Positions 21,101-33,132 of a DNA stretch of 60,274 nucleotides are shown here, piece after piece. The stretch's first letter is position 1, and every line of letters begins with the position of its first letter. Under the pieces are notes generated by a model. It was not told the DNA's origin. It was given only the letters and a program-made list of their open reading frames with translations, and did not search any database. Source of the stretch: Paramesorhizobium leguminum (GTDB lineage: Bacteria > Pseudomonadota > Alphaproteobacteria > Rhizobiales > Rhizobiaceae); the NCBI RefSeq assembly GCF_003217235.1, contig NZ_QJTF01000023.1, forward strand, positions 1 to 60,274, written 5' to 3'. The position numbers and the translations under genes are program-made.

Positions 21101-21715
21101 ATGCCTGTCCTTTATTCACAACTCGATTCAGGAAATTGCTACAAGCCGCGGCTTTTGATGGCGAAGCTTGGAATGTCTTTTCGCCATGTGAGCGTATCCT
21201 CACTCGACGGCTCGACGCGTACGCCGGATTATCTTGCCAAAAACCCGAACGGCAAGGTGCCGCTGCTTGAGCTCGACGATGGGCGATTCCTAGCCGAATC
21301 CAACGCCATTCTGCTGCATCTGGCCGAAGGCACGCAGTTTTTGCCTGATGATGCCTATGCAAGGGCGCTCGCTTATCAATGGCTGTTTTTCGAGCAGTAT
21401 AGCCATGAGCCCTATATCGCTGTGCGGCGTTCGCTGATGATTTATCCCGAGCGCGCAAAGCTGGCGACGCCGGAAAGGCTAAGCTCCACGCTTGAAGGGG
21501 GCGACAAGGCGCTGGGCGTCATGGAAGCGCAATTGCAGAAGACGCCATTCCTGGCGGGCGAGGCGCTCAGCGTCGCTGATATCGCGCTTTATGCCTATAC
21601 GCACGATGCGGATCGCGGCGGCTTCGACCTCAAGCGTTATCCCGCCGTGTCAGCGTGGCTCGATCGCGTCGCTGCCGATCCGGGGCACGTGCCGATTGAG
21701 TGGCTGCCGCAGTGA
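21101..21715 (+). CDS. Glutathione S-transferase family protein
   Basis: A 204-residue two-domain GST. The N-terminal thioredoxin-like half shows KNPNGKVPLLELDDGRFLAESNAI, including the cis-Pro and Glu-Ser gamma-glutamyl-binding pair. The C-terminal helical half carries GEALSVADIALYAYTHDADRGG, the usual N-capping box. The first residues (LYSQLDSGNCYKPRLL) hold a candidate Ser/Cys catalytic position. The substrate is unknown. ATG 21101 is preceded by TGGAG; an upstream in-frame start at 21065 has no support. Confidence 0.92.
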   Translation: MPVLYSQLDSGNCYKPRLLMAKLGMSFRHVSVSSLDGSTRTPDYLAKNPNGKVPLLELDDGRFLAESNAILLHLAEGTQFLPDDAYARALAYQWLFFEQYSHEPYIAVRRSLMIYPERAKLATPERLSSTLEGGDKALGVMEAQLQKTPFLAGEALSVADIALYAYTHDADRGGFDLKRYPAVSAWLDRVAADPGHVPIEWLPQ

Positions 21716-21727
21716 CGTTCAAGGCTG

Positions 21728-22780
21728 TCAAGCCGCCAAAATAGGTGATTCGGCTCGAACATTCCCAGCTCCAAATAGGAGCTGTTGTTCGGGCCGGTCG
21801 GCGTCCGTTTTCCCGGACATAAGCCCCTTTATTACGCTTTCGGAAAGGGATTCAAGTTGCCCATTAAGGGTAATTTGCCCACTTAGAGAAAAATACTTCA
21901 ATAAAATCAATATAGATATAAGCTTTTCTTCTCTCTTATTGTAGAACATGGATGTGTACATTTGTGCGCTCTTAATTATTTCCTCCGCCTCTGCCGGGTT
22001 ATCGTTGTAATAACTTATCTTCTCTTCCAAATCTGAGATGTCATCATTCAAAAGAACAAAATGGAAGCCAGGTACTAACAAGCCTTCCATAAACCAGGTT
22101 TCATATACGCATTTCGGCATCATGCAGAGTGAATTGCTTGACATTATCCATTTCAAATTTGTAGCTACATCATTTCCTTCCACGGAAACTATGTATTTAT
22201 ATCCAAGCTGTTGCTCCATAGACAGCCAAGGCTTCATAAGCTCCGGAAGCTCCCCATTTACCAATCCGATGTCGCAGAGGGGGCTGTCGTGATATAATTT
22301 AGCAAGGTTCACTCGTTTTATATTGTTGCTGCGTCCTCTCCAGACGGCCATATTCTTCTTTGCGCGAAAGCTAAGCGTATCTTTCGCTTCCTTGAAATGT
22401 CTCACCTTATTCAAATTCATAATGACGGAATTTGGATTATTTCCATCTATCGGTCTGCTTTTGACAATTGATGGCTCGTCAGGAATTGTTATTACATCGC
22501 CAAAGACATAGGAAATCCTGATGTCTGGCTGAAAGTACCGAGCATATTGCTTTAAATCGTAATAATATAGGCTTTTATTCTTGTCGATATTATTGATGGT
22601 TGCACTATTCAAGCTGAATTCATTATTCAATTTGTTATAGTAATTCACCCTGTAAAGCAGTGATTCAATTTCATTGCTGCTGTAGTCGTCTAATGTCCTG
22701 GAAAGTTTTTCATAAAATATTGATTGAGGTATATTGTCAGTAATGAAATTTTTTATATAGTATAGCGCGCGAACCGACAT
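21728..22780 (-). CDS. Glycosyltransferase-like protein, GT90 (LpsA/CAP10) type
   Basis: A 350-residue protein that resembles the lipopolysaccharide-modifying GT90 family. MAVWRGRSNN, KYIVSVEGNDVATNLKWIMSSNS and the following CMMPKCVYETWFMEGLLVPGFH are the family's acceptor/donor-site region. GT90 enzymes in bacteria transfer sugars such as xylose to LPS or capsule. Codons are A/T-rich, unlike the GC-rich neighbours, which points to acquisition by transfer. It stands alone between GST and csp with no polysaccharide operon. The start Met (MSVRALYYIK) is plausible; an overlapping short frame further upstream hints that the 5' end may be damaged or longer. Confidence 0.78.
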   Translation of the reverse strand: MSVRALYYIKNFITDNIPQSIFYEKLSRTLDDYSSNEIESLLYRVNYYNKLNNEFSLNSATINNIDKNKSLYYYDLKQYARYFQPDIRISYVFGDVITIPDEPSIVKSRPIDGNNPNSVIMNLNKVRHFKEAKDTLSFRAKKNMAVWRGRSNNIKRVNLAKLYHDSPLCDIGLVNGELPELMKPWLSMEQQLGYKYIVSVEGNDVATNLKWIMSSNSLCMMPKCVYETWFMEGLLVPGFHFVLLNDDISDLEEKISYYNDNPAEAEEIIKSAQMYTSMFYNKREEKLISILILLKYFSLSGQITLNGQLESLSESVIKGLMSGKTDADRPEQQLLFGAGNVRAESPILAA

Positions 22781-22975
22781 TTTTATTCATCCCCCACCCC
22801 TCTAGCCCTTCATCACAAGGCGCGAGGGAATTTTTTGTGTTTTCCCTCCAAGCGTGTGCGATTTCGGTATAACTGTCAAGGCTAAAATGCGGCAAATGCG
22901 GCGGTATTGTGACCTTATCGAGGGGGTATTCCGCTGCTTCATCGGGTGATGCCGCCATTCCGTACGTCAGTTCAA

Positions 22976-23003
22976 AAACAAAAAAGGCGGGGTTGCCCCC
23001 GCC
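22976..23003 (-). terminator. Terminator of the second csp gene
   Basis: GGCGGGG (22986-22992), loop TTGC and CCCCGCC (22997-23003) form a 7-bp GC stem, followed on the minus strand by a T-rich tract (complement of AAAAACAAAAAA). Confidence 0.9.
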
Positions 23004-23039
23004 TCTTCATTCTGATTCTAGCGCTTGAATAGCGAAAGA

Positions 23040-23249
23040 TTAGGCAACCGTCAGGTTGTCAGCGGAGGACTTGCCGGAACGGCGGTCCTGCACGATTTCG
23101 TAGTTGATCTTCTGGCCTTCGTTGAGGCCGCGCAGACCGGCGCGCTCGACGGCGGAGATGTGGACGAAAACGTCCGCGCCGCCCTGATCAGGCTGAATGA
23201 AGCCGAAGCCCTTGGTGCCGTTGAACCACTTCACTGTTCCCGTAGCCAT
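23040..23249 (-). CDS. cspA: Cold-shock protein CspA
   Basis: A 69-residue single cold-shock domain. RNP1 is KGFGFIQP and RNP2 is VFVHISAVE, with [10 protein letters not shown] at the start. It is the canonical rhizobial CspA, closer to E. coli CspA than the other copy at 265-480. The ATG is preceded by AAGGAG. A roughly 400-bp upstream region without genes fits a cold-responsive leader. Monocistronic, with a strong terminator. Confidence 0.96.
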   Translation of the reverse strand: MATGTVKWFNGTKGFGFIQPDQGGADVFVHISAVERAGLRGLNEGQKINYEIVQDRRSGKSSADNLTVA

Positions 23250-23658
23250 GGGAAACTCCTTGTAACGTCGTAAAAAGAAGGCCCGTACAGATAGGCATAC
23301 GTGCCCGTTGGATCGAGATTATAGAGAGGAGATCGTGAGGAAGCGCGAACGTGTCGCACGGGTCGCAAAGTCACTCGACCGAAATATCGATAGGCCAACT
23401 TTATGATAGAATGGCCTTCATTACAAGCCATTGCCTGAAATGAATGCCGGGCCTCGCTTTCCGGACGGAGCATTATAAGGCACAAAAGGCGCAATATATG
23501 GCCGAGCCGCAAAAACTTATCGTGTTGCGGCCTATATCTTTCCGTGACCACCTCTTCCCATACATTCTGGAGAGAGAGAGATCGATTTTGATTCGCTGGT
23601 TTTGCAGCATGATCTCATACGAGAAGCGATCATGCTCTAAGAAAGGGCTTGGCAAGCA
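23250..23658. other. 409-bp intergenic region: csp leader and repeat remnant
   Basis: The part next to cspA should hold its promoter and long 5' leader. Around 23607-23635 a remnant of the dispersed palindrome is visible (GCATGATC/GATCATGC). The plus-strand promoter for the ABC exporter must also lie here. Short frames on either strand show no family resemblance. Confidence 0.6.
23607..23635. repeat. Shortened copy of the dispersed palindrome
   Basis: GCATGATC (23607-23614) and GATCATGC (23628-23635) match the ends of the 43-bp element at 20842, but the central stem is reduced to a few bases (TACGAGAAGC), giving a 29-bp derivative. Confidence 0.65.
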
Positions 23659-25467
23659 TTGAAGACCCCACGCAGAGCTTCGGGATCCAAAGAAAAAGCG
23701 CCCGGGCGCCTGTCGCGCCTTGCGCGGGGCGCGAATCTGGAAGGCACGGATATCCTGTCGCAGGGGTCGATGATGATGGGCGCCTTCTGGGCGTCGCCCG
23801 TGCGCAATACGCTCATCGCGTTCGGCAGCCTGATTTTCATTCTGATCGCGGCCATTGCCTATGGCCAGCTCGCTCTCAACCGCTGGAACGTGCCGTTCTA
23901 CGATGCGCTTTCGCGGCGGGATGTAAACGCCTTCCTGCATCAGCTCCTGATTTTCGTTGGCATTACCGGGACGCTTCTGGTGCTCAACGTGACGCAGACT
24001 TGGCTCAACCAGATGTTCAAGCTCAAGCTGCGCGAGGGGCTGGCGCGCGACGTGATCGGGCAATGGATGATGCCCGGCCGCGCTTTCCGTCTGTCCGGCG
24101 CGGGAGAAATCGGCGTCAACCCGGATCAACGTTTGCATGAGGATGCCAGGCATCTGGCGGAGACGACGGCGGATCTGGGCATCGGACTTTTGCAGGCAAC
24201 CATCGTGCTTGCCAGCTTCATCGGCGTTCTGTGGGCGCTTTCGAGCGGCTTTGTCTTTCATGTCGCCGGCTACAATTTCACCATCCCCGGTTATATGGTC
24301 TGGGCGGCGATCATTTACGCGGCTTCCGCCTCCTGGCTTACATGGATCGTCGGGCGCAAGCTGGTGACGATCAATGCGGATCGCTACGCGCGGGAGGCGG
24401 ATCTCCGTTTCTCGCTGATGCGGGTGAACGAGCATATTGATGCCATCGCGCTTGCGCGCGGCGAGGCGGATGAAAAGCGGCGGCTCGATCTCGATCTGGA
24501 TGCGGTTCTTATCTCCATCCGGCGCATCGCGTATGCATTGACCAATCTGACATGGGTAATCGCCGGCTATGGGTGGTTCACCATCGTGGCGCCGATTCTC
24601 GTCGCCGCGCCGGTCTATTTCTCCGGCGGGCTTACCTTTGGCGGGCTGATGATGGCGGTGGGCGCGTTTACGCAGGTGCACACCTCGCTGCGCTGGTTCG
24701 TCGATAATTTCGGCGCCATCGCGGATTGGCGCGCGACGTTGTTGCGCGTCGCCTCGTTTCGCCAGGCGGTGGTCAGGATGGACGAGATGGGCGCACTCGG
24801 CCGGCGCATCGTCACCGAGGAGAACGAGGACAATCGGCTGACCATCGACGATCTGGAGATTGCTTCGACCGAAGGCGGGATGAAGCTGCGCGAGGCGCAT
24901 GTCGAGGTGAAGCCTGGCGAGAAAGTTCTGATCATCGGCTCGCCCGGCACCGACAAGACGCTGCTTTTCCGCGCGCTGGCCGGGCTTTGGCCCTGGGGCG
25001 CGGGCAGGATCGGCCTGCCGAAGGGCGAAGAGGTCGTCTATATGCCGAGAATACCCTATTTCCCGCCGACTTCATTGCGCGAGGCGCTCGCCTATCCGCT
25101 GGATGCCAGCCGGTTTTCTGAGGACGAACTGAAGGCCGCCCTCAAGCGCGGCGGCCTCGACCGGCTCGCATCGAGCCTTGGCCGCGTGGCGCGGTGGGAC
25201 CGGGTGCTGAGCGAGGACGAGCAGCAATGCCTCGCCTTTGCGCGCCTCAGCCTGATCAATCCCCGCTGGGTGGTGGTGGACGAGGCGCTCGACGGGATGG
25301 AGGAGGACGCGCTCGACCGTGTGCTCGATATCCTGCGCAACTATCTGCAGGAGGCCGCCATCATCAACATCGGCCGCCGCCTCCCGCACGACCATGTGTT
25401 TTCGCGGGTGCTGTATCTGGACAAGGATGAGGCGGGGGAGAAGTTGGAATTGCCGGGGGAGGGGTAG
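23659..25467 (+). CDS. ABC transporter permease/ATPase, SbmA/YddA-like, with degenerate ATPase motifs
   Basis: A 602-residue ABC_membrane_2 (SbmA/BacA) type permease with six helices in residues 50-335, carrying EIGVNPDQRLHEDARH and LRWFVDNFGAIADWRA, fused to a nucleotide-binding domain. The ATPase motifs are abnormal. Walker A reads GSPGTDKT (427-434) with Asp in place of the last Gly, the Q-loop Gln is Arg464 (MPRIPYFP), the signature is LSEDEQQC (517-524) instead of LSxGEQQR, and the D-loop is DGME. Walker B (VVVDEAL, D541/E542) is kept. Transport by ATP hydrolysis is therefore doubtful. The start TTG is provisional; no ATG precedes the first helix with a good ribosome site. Confidence 0.85.
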   Translation: MKTPRRASGSKEKAPGRLSRLARGANLEGTDILSQGSMMMGAFWASPVRNTLIAFGSLIFILIAAIAYGQLALNRWNVPFYDALSRRDVNAFLHQLLIFVGITGTLLVLNVTQTWLNQMFKLKLREGLARDVIGQWMMPGRAFRLSGAGEIGVNPDQRLHEDARHLAETTADLGIGLLQATIVLASFIGVLWALSSGFVFHVAGYNFTIPGYMVWAAIIYAASASWLTWIVGRKLVTINADRYAREADLRFSLMRVNEHIDAIALARGEADEKRRLDLDLDAVLISIRRIAYALTNLTWVIAGYGWFTIVAPILVAAPVYFSGGLTFGGLMMAVGAFTQVHTSLRWFVDNFGAIADWRATLLRVASFRQAVVRMDEMGALGRRIVTEENEDNRLTIDDLEIASTEGGMKLREAHVEVKPGEKVLIIGSPGTDKTLLFRALAGLWPWGAGRIGLPKGEEVVYMPRIPYFPPTSLREALAYPLDASRFSEDELKAALKRGGLDRLASSLGRVARWDRVLSEDEQQCLAFARLSLINPRWVVVDEALDGMEEDALDRVLDILRNYLQEAAIINIGRRLPHDHVFSRVLYLDKDEAGEKLELPGEG

Positions 25468-25550
25468 GGAGCAGGATGGAGAGTTGGGTGCTATACTTGT
25501 GTTCAGGTTTTCCGGCGCTGTCGTATGATCAAACCCGCCGCTGAATGAGT

Positions 25551-25730
25551 TTATCGCGTCTTTGCGTCGAGCGCACGCAGTTGGCGTGCAATCTCATATT
25601 GCTCTTCGCGGATGCGCGCCAATTTCTCGTCGACCTTCCGGCTCTCGCGTAATTGATACACCGCCAGCACCGCACAGATCGCAACGACAATTAACATATA
25701 ACCGATCATATAGGCGAAAGGATCGCTCAT
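25551..25730 (-). CDS. Small single-pass membrane protein, unknown
   Basis: A 59-residue protein: one transmembrane helix (YMIGYMLIVVAICAVLAVY, about residues 8-26) followed by a charged coiled-coil-like tail (ESRKVDEKLARIREEQYEIARQLRAL). I do not recognise a family. The start ATG (GAGGT upstream) overlaps the stop of the preceding small membrane gene in an ATGA arrangement, so the two are translationally coupled. Confidence 0.65.
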   Translation of the reverse strand: MSDPFAYMIGYMLIVVAICAVLAVYQLRESRKVDEKLARIREEQYEIARQLRALDAKTR

Positions 25731-26011
25731 TTGAGACCTCTCAACAGCCGTCTTGCCACCAAATGTAAGCCGATCCATAGGATTATGCAAATGGCGGAAA
25801 TTACTTTTTGCTCCTGAATCCAGCTTAGCCCGGTCGTCAGAAGTGGCGTGACGAACCCTATGGTAACAACGATCACGCCGATCTGGCTGACCATTGTGGC
25901 CGTCAGCTTGATACGTTCATTCTCAGCCGTAGCGGCACGTTTCTTCTCGGCCTCACGTTCCTCAAAGCGCCGCTGCAGTTCCTCTCTGTCATGCTCCGGC
26001 GCCAGTACCAT
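25727..26011 (-). CDS. Small two-helix membrane protein, unknown
   Basis: A 94-residue protein with an N-terminal charged helix (HDREELQRRFEEREAEKKRAATAENERIK) and two hydrophobic helices (MVSQIGVIVVTIGFVTPLLTTGL and ISAICIILWIGLHLVA). No family is recognised. It overlaps the downstream small gene by ATGA and lies 30 bases downstream of carB on the same strand, so read-through from carB is possible. The pair looks like a two-component membrane assembly with matching coiled coils; this is inference. Confidence 0.6.
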   Translation of the reverse strand: MVLAPEHDREELQRRFEEREAEKKRAATAENERIKLTATMVSQIGVIVVTIGFVTPLLTTGLSWIQEQKVISAICIILWIGLHLVARRLLRGLK

Positions 26012-26041
26012 TGTGTTTGCCCCCTCCCAAGTCTGCCTCCC

Positions 26042-29524
<3,483 letters not shown>

Positions 29525-29547
29525 GGTCTTATCCCGTCGTTCGGCGC

Positions 29548-29592
29548 GCTGCCATGAAAGCCCGCAGGGACATGTCCCGGCGGGTTGGCAGC
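29548..29592 (-). promoter_or_regulatory. Long stem-loop in the carB leader
   Basis: GCTGCCA (29548-29554) pairs with TGGCAGC (29586-29592), GCCCGC with GCGGGT, and the tip is the 12-bp palindrome GGGACATGTCCC (29567-29578). It starts 24 bases upstream of the carB ATG and would fold in the mRNA leader. No T-run follows, so translation control or a protein-binding site is more likely than termination. Confidence 0.5.
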
Positions 29593-29762
29593 AGATTTCT
29601 ATGAGGCTAAGGGGGCCTTATAGGCAAAGGTGCGCTGCGACGTAACCCCCAAAAACACGATTTTTCATGGTTTTATGTGGGTTTCCGCGGGCCTGACAGC
29701 CCATGCAGGGCACGTGGCGCTACAATTCTCTTGTAATGACATGTTTGTGAGTATGAACCACT

Positions 29763-29793
29763 ATTGGTTGACCTTCATGTAGTAAAGACCAAT
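29763..29793. promoter_or_regulatory. Candidate operator upstream of the MFS gene
   Basis: ATTGGT (29763-29768) and ACCAAT (29788-29793) are exact complements 19 bp apart, about 30 bp before the MFS start. The 25-bp centre-to-centre spacing would suit a dimeric regulator, but no regulator gene is adjacent. Confidence 0.35.
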
Positions 29794-29823
29794 TGTACTG
29801 ACAAACCGTAGGTATAGTTTCTC

Positions 29824-31062
29824 ATGGACAAGCGCTTTATTTGGCTGGCATTGGGATCTTTCGCCATAGGCACCGAGGGCTACGTCATATCGAGCCTTCT
29901 GCCTGACATTTCGGCCGATGTCGGGATAACGGTAGCCCATGCTGGGTTTCTCATCACCGCATTCGCACTGACCTATGCCATCAGCGCGCCGATATCGACC
30001 TCATTGGTGGCATCGGCGGATCGCCGGCACGTCATTACCGCGACGCTGGCTCTATTCGTTCTCGGCAATCTTGTCGCCGCGGCGAGTTCGTCCTTGGCCA
30101 TGCTGGTCAGCGCCCGAACCCTCATGGCGCTGGCGGCGGGTCCGTTCATGGCCATGGCGCAGGCGACCGCCGTGGCGCTTGCCGGACCGAAGCGAAGGGC
30201 GAGCGCGATTGCCATCATCGCCGGCGGGACGACGGTGGCGGTGACGCTTGGCGCCCCCCTTGGCGCGCTGATCGGAAATGTGGTGGGGTGGCGGGGAACT
30301 TTCCTTACCGTCGCGGTCTTCGGGGGTATTGCCGCCCTTATCCTGTGGAGAGAACTGCCGCGCGGTCTCACGGGAGCGCGCCAGCCGCTTTCCGAAAGGC
30401 TGGCTGCGGCGGTCCAGCCCGGCATTTTCCCGGCGCTGGCGACGACTTTTCTCTTCACGGTCGGGTCCTTCGCCGTCTTCACCTATATCGCGCCGCTGGC
30501 AATGCAGGGGGCGGGACTGGACGCAACGGCGCTCCCGATCATGCTGCTTCTCTTCGGCATCGGCGCGGCGATCGGAAACTTAAGCGGCGGCTACTTTGCC
30601 GACCGTTTCGGCGTGACCCGGACTGCGCTCGTCGTCCTCGCGCTCGATGCCATCATCCTTGCGACATTCTCCGTCATCCCGCTCTTCGTGCCGCGTCCTC
30701 TCGCCGGTGTGATCCTCATCGCGGCCATGGTGCCGTGGGGCCTCATCGGCTGGGCGTTTCCACCGGCGCAGGCAAGCCACATCGTCAGCGTTGCGCCAAA
30801 ACTTGCCCCGATCACACTGTCGCTCAATAATTCGGTGATGTTTCTGGGCGTTGCATTCGGCTCGCTCATGGGCAGCATGGTGCTTCAATATGGCTGGCTC
30901 GCCGAGCTTGGCTTCGTTGCGGCCATGTTTGCGCTTCTGGCGATCGTTTCGCTTCTGGTCTTCCAGCAGCCCGCGGCGCTGCGGGCCGCCAAACTGGCAA
31001 AGTCGAGTGGAAGGGGTAGCAAGACGCCGCGTCAGCAGATGACCGGAGTGATTGGGCAATAG
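29824..31062 (+). CDS. MFS transporter, DHA1 drug/arabinose-efflux type
   Basis: A 412-residue inner-membrane protein with 12 predicted helices. The early motif GTEGYVISSLLPDISADVG and the loop 2-3 motif SLVASADRRHVI replace the usual GxxxDRxGRR, and motif C is GGTTVAVTLGAPLGALIG. This pattern fits the AraJ/NepI-like DHA1 efflux group. The substrate is unknown. A DoxX gene follows after 9 bp and is likely cotranscribed. Confidence 0.9.
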   Translation: MDKRFIWLALGSFAIGTEGYVISSLLPDISADVGITVAHAGFLITAFALTYAISAPISTSLVASADRRHVITATLALFVLGNLVAAASSSLAMLVSARTLMALAAGPFMAMAQATAVALAGPKRRASAIAIIAGGTTVAVTLGAPLGALIGNVVGWRGTFLTVAVFGGIAALILWRELPRGLTGARQPLSERLAAAVQPGIFPALATTFLFTVGSFAVFTYIAPLAMQGAGLDATALPIMLLLFGIGAAIGNLSGGYFADRFGVTRTALVVLALDAIILATFSVIPLFVPRPLAGVILIAAMVPWGLIGWAFPPAQASHIVSVAPKLAPITLSLNNSVMFLGVAFGSLMGSMVLQYGWLAELGFVAAMFALLAIVSLLVFQQPAALRAAKLAKSSGRGSKTPRQQMTGVIGQ

Positions 31063-31071
31063 AGTGGTTCG

Positions 31072-31548
31072 ATGGCTTTACCGGATATATTGACCGACAT
31101 ACTCTTTAGGGGGCTCTGCGGAGCCGACATCGCGCTTACGCTTAATCGAGTCGCCATTGGCGTATTCTTCGCACTCTGCGGCTATCACAAGCTATTCAAT
31201 GCACAGCGCCACATTTCGTTTACCGAGGAACTGAAGCGGTGCGGCATTCCCTGCGTAGGCTTTAATCAATGGTGGGTGCCGCTCGTCGAGTTCACGGCCG
31301 GCATCGCCGTCGCGATTGGATTTCTCACTCCGCTCGCCGCGCTAGGCCTGCTTGTGATCATTATCGTTGCCGTCGCGGTGACAGGCAGGCAGCGGGTCAG
31401 AATCTACAAGCCCATCGATGAAGCAGACCGGCTCGATGACTGGCTTTATCTGCCTGAAACTCTATACGCCATCATGCTGATCGTCATCATCGCGAGCGGC
31501 GCCGGGCCATATAGTCTCGATGCCGTGGTTCTGAATTTAATTCGCTAG
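31072..31548 (+). CDS. DoxX-family membrane protein
   Basis: A 158-residue protein with four hydrophobic helices. The first carries LNRVAIGVFFALCGYHKLFN and the second FNQWWVPLVEFTAGIAVAIGFLTPLAALGL, the core pattern of DoxX proteins (proton-coupled or quinone-associated membrane proteins linked to oxidative stress). It is 9 bp behind the MFS gene. The exact role is unknown. Confidence 0.85.
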   Translation: MALPDILTDILFRGLCGADIALTLNRVAIGVFFALCGYHKLFNAQRHISFTEELKRCGIPCVGFNQWWVPLVEFTAGIAVAIGFLTPLAALGLLVIIIVAVAVTGRQRVRIYKPIDEADRLDDWLYLPETLYAIMLIVIIASGAGPYSLDAVVLNLIR

Positions 31549-31748
31549 AAGGCTGAACGGCTCTGGATACAGTTCGGCGATACGGGCGTCGACAAAACCG
31601 GCGGCGCTGCGTTGGCAGCAGCGGCGCGTGCCGGCTGGTGCAGCCTGCCGTGGATTTTCCTCTGTCATAACATGCGAATAAGGTTGTGAACGCTCTTCTT
31701 TCGCGGCATTAATCCCTGCCAAGAGCGAAATGAGAGAGGGCGGCATCC

Positions 31749-32684
31749 ATGCGTTGGCAGGGTGGCAGGCAGAGCGACAATGTGGAGGATCTCCGCGACG
31801 AGAATGGCGGGGCGCAGGGCGGTTTTCGCCAGGGCGGCTTCGGCGGTGGCGGTGGGCTTATCGGGCCAGCCTTTCAACTTGTGCGCGGCGGCGGCATTTC
31901 CGGCATTATCATTCTGGTCGTGGCTTTCTTCGGAATGCAGGCCATCGGGCTCGATCCCATCCAGTTTCTCTTGACCGGCAATCTGGCGCCGACCCAGCAG
32001 GCCCAAGCGCCGGGGCAAAAACTGGGCGCATCGTCAGGCCCGCGCAATGACGAGATGACGCAGTTCGTGCGCACCGTGCTGGCGGAAACCGAGGATGTGT
32101 GGAGCGGCATCTTCAAGGCCAAGGGCGCGACCTATGCGCCGCCGACCACGGTGCTGTTCAGCAATCAGGTACGCTCGGCCTGCGGCTTCGCCAGCGCCGC
32201 CTCCGGGCCGTTCTACTGCCCCGGCGACCGCAAGGTCTATATCGATCTGAGCTTCTATAATGAGCTTGCCAACCGCTTCGGCGCTTCGGGCGATTTTGCG
32301 GAGGCCTACGTGCTGGCGCATGAAGTGGGCCATCACGTGCAGAATCTGCTCGGCATCCTGCCGCGCTTCAACCAGATGCGGCAATCGATGAGCCAGGACG
32401 ACGCCAACAAGATGTCGGTGCGCGTCGAGTTGCAGGCGGACTGCTTCGCCGGCATCTGGGGCTATTACACCAACCAGGAAGGCATCGTCGAACAGGGCGA
32501 CCTTGAAGAAGCGATCAACGCCGCTCACCAGATCGGCGACGATACGATACAGAAGCGCACCCAGGGCTATGTGGTGCCGGAGACGTTCAACCACGGCACG
32601 TCGGCGCAGCGGGCGGAGTGGTTCAGCCGGGGGTATAATAGCGGCAAGCTGGAGGCTTGCGATACGTTCAAAGGGGATATTTAA
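31749..32684 (+). CDS. Neutral zinc metallopeptidase, YpfJ/KPN_02809 family
   Basis: A 311-residue membrane-anchored putative protease. A glycine-rich cytosolic N-terminus is followed by one transmembrane helix (GIIILVVAFFGMQAIGL) and an extracytoplasmic catalytic domain. The zinc motif is HEVGHHVQ (191-198, Glu192 catalytic) with the third ligand in VELQADCFAGIW. FYCPGDRKVYIDLSF is the family strand before the active helix. The length and all hallmarks fit family averages. Physiological substrates are unknown. Confidence 0.93.
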   Translation: MRWQGGRQSDNVEDLRDENGGAQGGFRQGGFGGGGGLIGPAFQLVRGGGISGIIILVVAFFGMQAIGLDPIQFLLTGNLAPTQQAQAPGQKLGASSGPRNDEMTQFVRTVLAETEDVWSGIFKAKGATYAPPTTVLFSNQVRSACGFASAASGPFYCPGDRKVYIDLSFYNELANRFGASGDFAEAYVLAHEVGHHVQNLLGILPRFNQMRQSMSQDDANKMSVRVELQADCFAGIWGYYTNQEGIVEQGDLEEAINAAHQIGDDTIQKRTQGYVVPETFNHGTSAQRAEWFSRGYNSGKLEACDTFKGDI

Positions 32685-32709
32685 CGATACGGATTTCCGT
32701 TAAACTCCT

Positions 32710-33129
32710 CTAAACCCGGCTCAGAATCTTGTCTCGGGCAGCGCTTGCCAAAAAAGCCGAGCGGGTCAGTCCCGAAGCGTCGGCTGCCTCATCGATTGCC
32801 TCCAGCAGGCCCGCATCTATTGAAAGGTTGGCACGAACCTGACGCCCTTTTTCGCGAACGAGGGGGATGACAACCATTATCGACCCGTTCGCAATCTGCT
32901 CTGCCGTCTCCGGGTCCTTTCGCAATTCATCAGCAGCGCGAGGCCCCGGTACATCAGGCACATCTTCGCTGTCGTAATGTTCAATCCATTCGGCGAGAGC
33001 CGAGACGGCATTGCGGATCGCCTCATCAAGCGTTTTGCCCATCGCCGCGCATCCGGGGGCGTCTGGGAACACGACGCCATATGCGCCAGCCTTTCCGTCA
33101 ATCAGGGCAATATACCTGGTCGTCGTCAT
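32710..33129 (-). CDS. hicB: HicB-family antitoxin
   Basis: A 139-residue antitoxin. The N-terminal HicB fold (YIALIDGKAGAYGVVFPDAPGCAAMGKTLDEAIRNA) resembles an inactive RNase H domain. The C-terminus (VRANLSIDAGLLEAIDEAADASGLTRSAFLASAARDKI) is a ribbon-helix-helix DNA-binding segment, so it should both bind the toxin and autoregulate. It lies 3 bp behind the toxin gene. Confidence 0.93.
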   Translation of the reverse strand: MTTTRYIALIDGKAGAYGVVFPDAPGCAAMGKTLDEAIRNAVSALAEWIEHYDSEDVPDVPGPRAADELRKDPETAEQIANGSIMVVIPLVREKGRQVRANLSIDAGLLEAIDEAADASGLTRSAFLASAARDKILSRV

Positions 33130-33132
33130 GGT

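Noticed and set aside
22737-22958. 73-codon minus-strand frame upstream of and overlapping the GT90 start
   Set aside because: No domain or ribosome site seen. It may be a remnant of a longer or frameshifted 5' end of the GT90 gene, which cannot be decided from this sequence.
31537-31746. 69-codon minus-strand frame between DoxX and the metalloprotease
   Set aside because: It overlaps the metalloprotease promoter, and its composition and ribosome site do not support translation.
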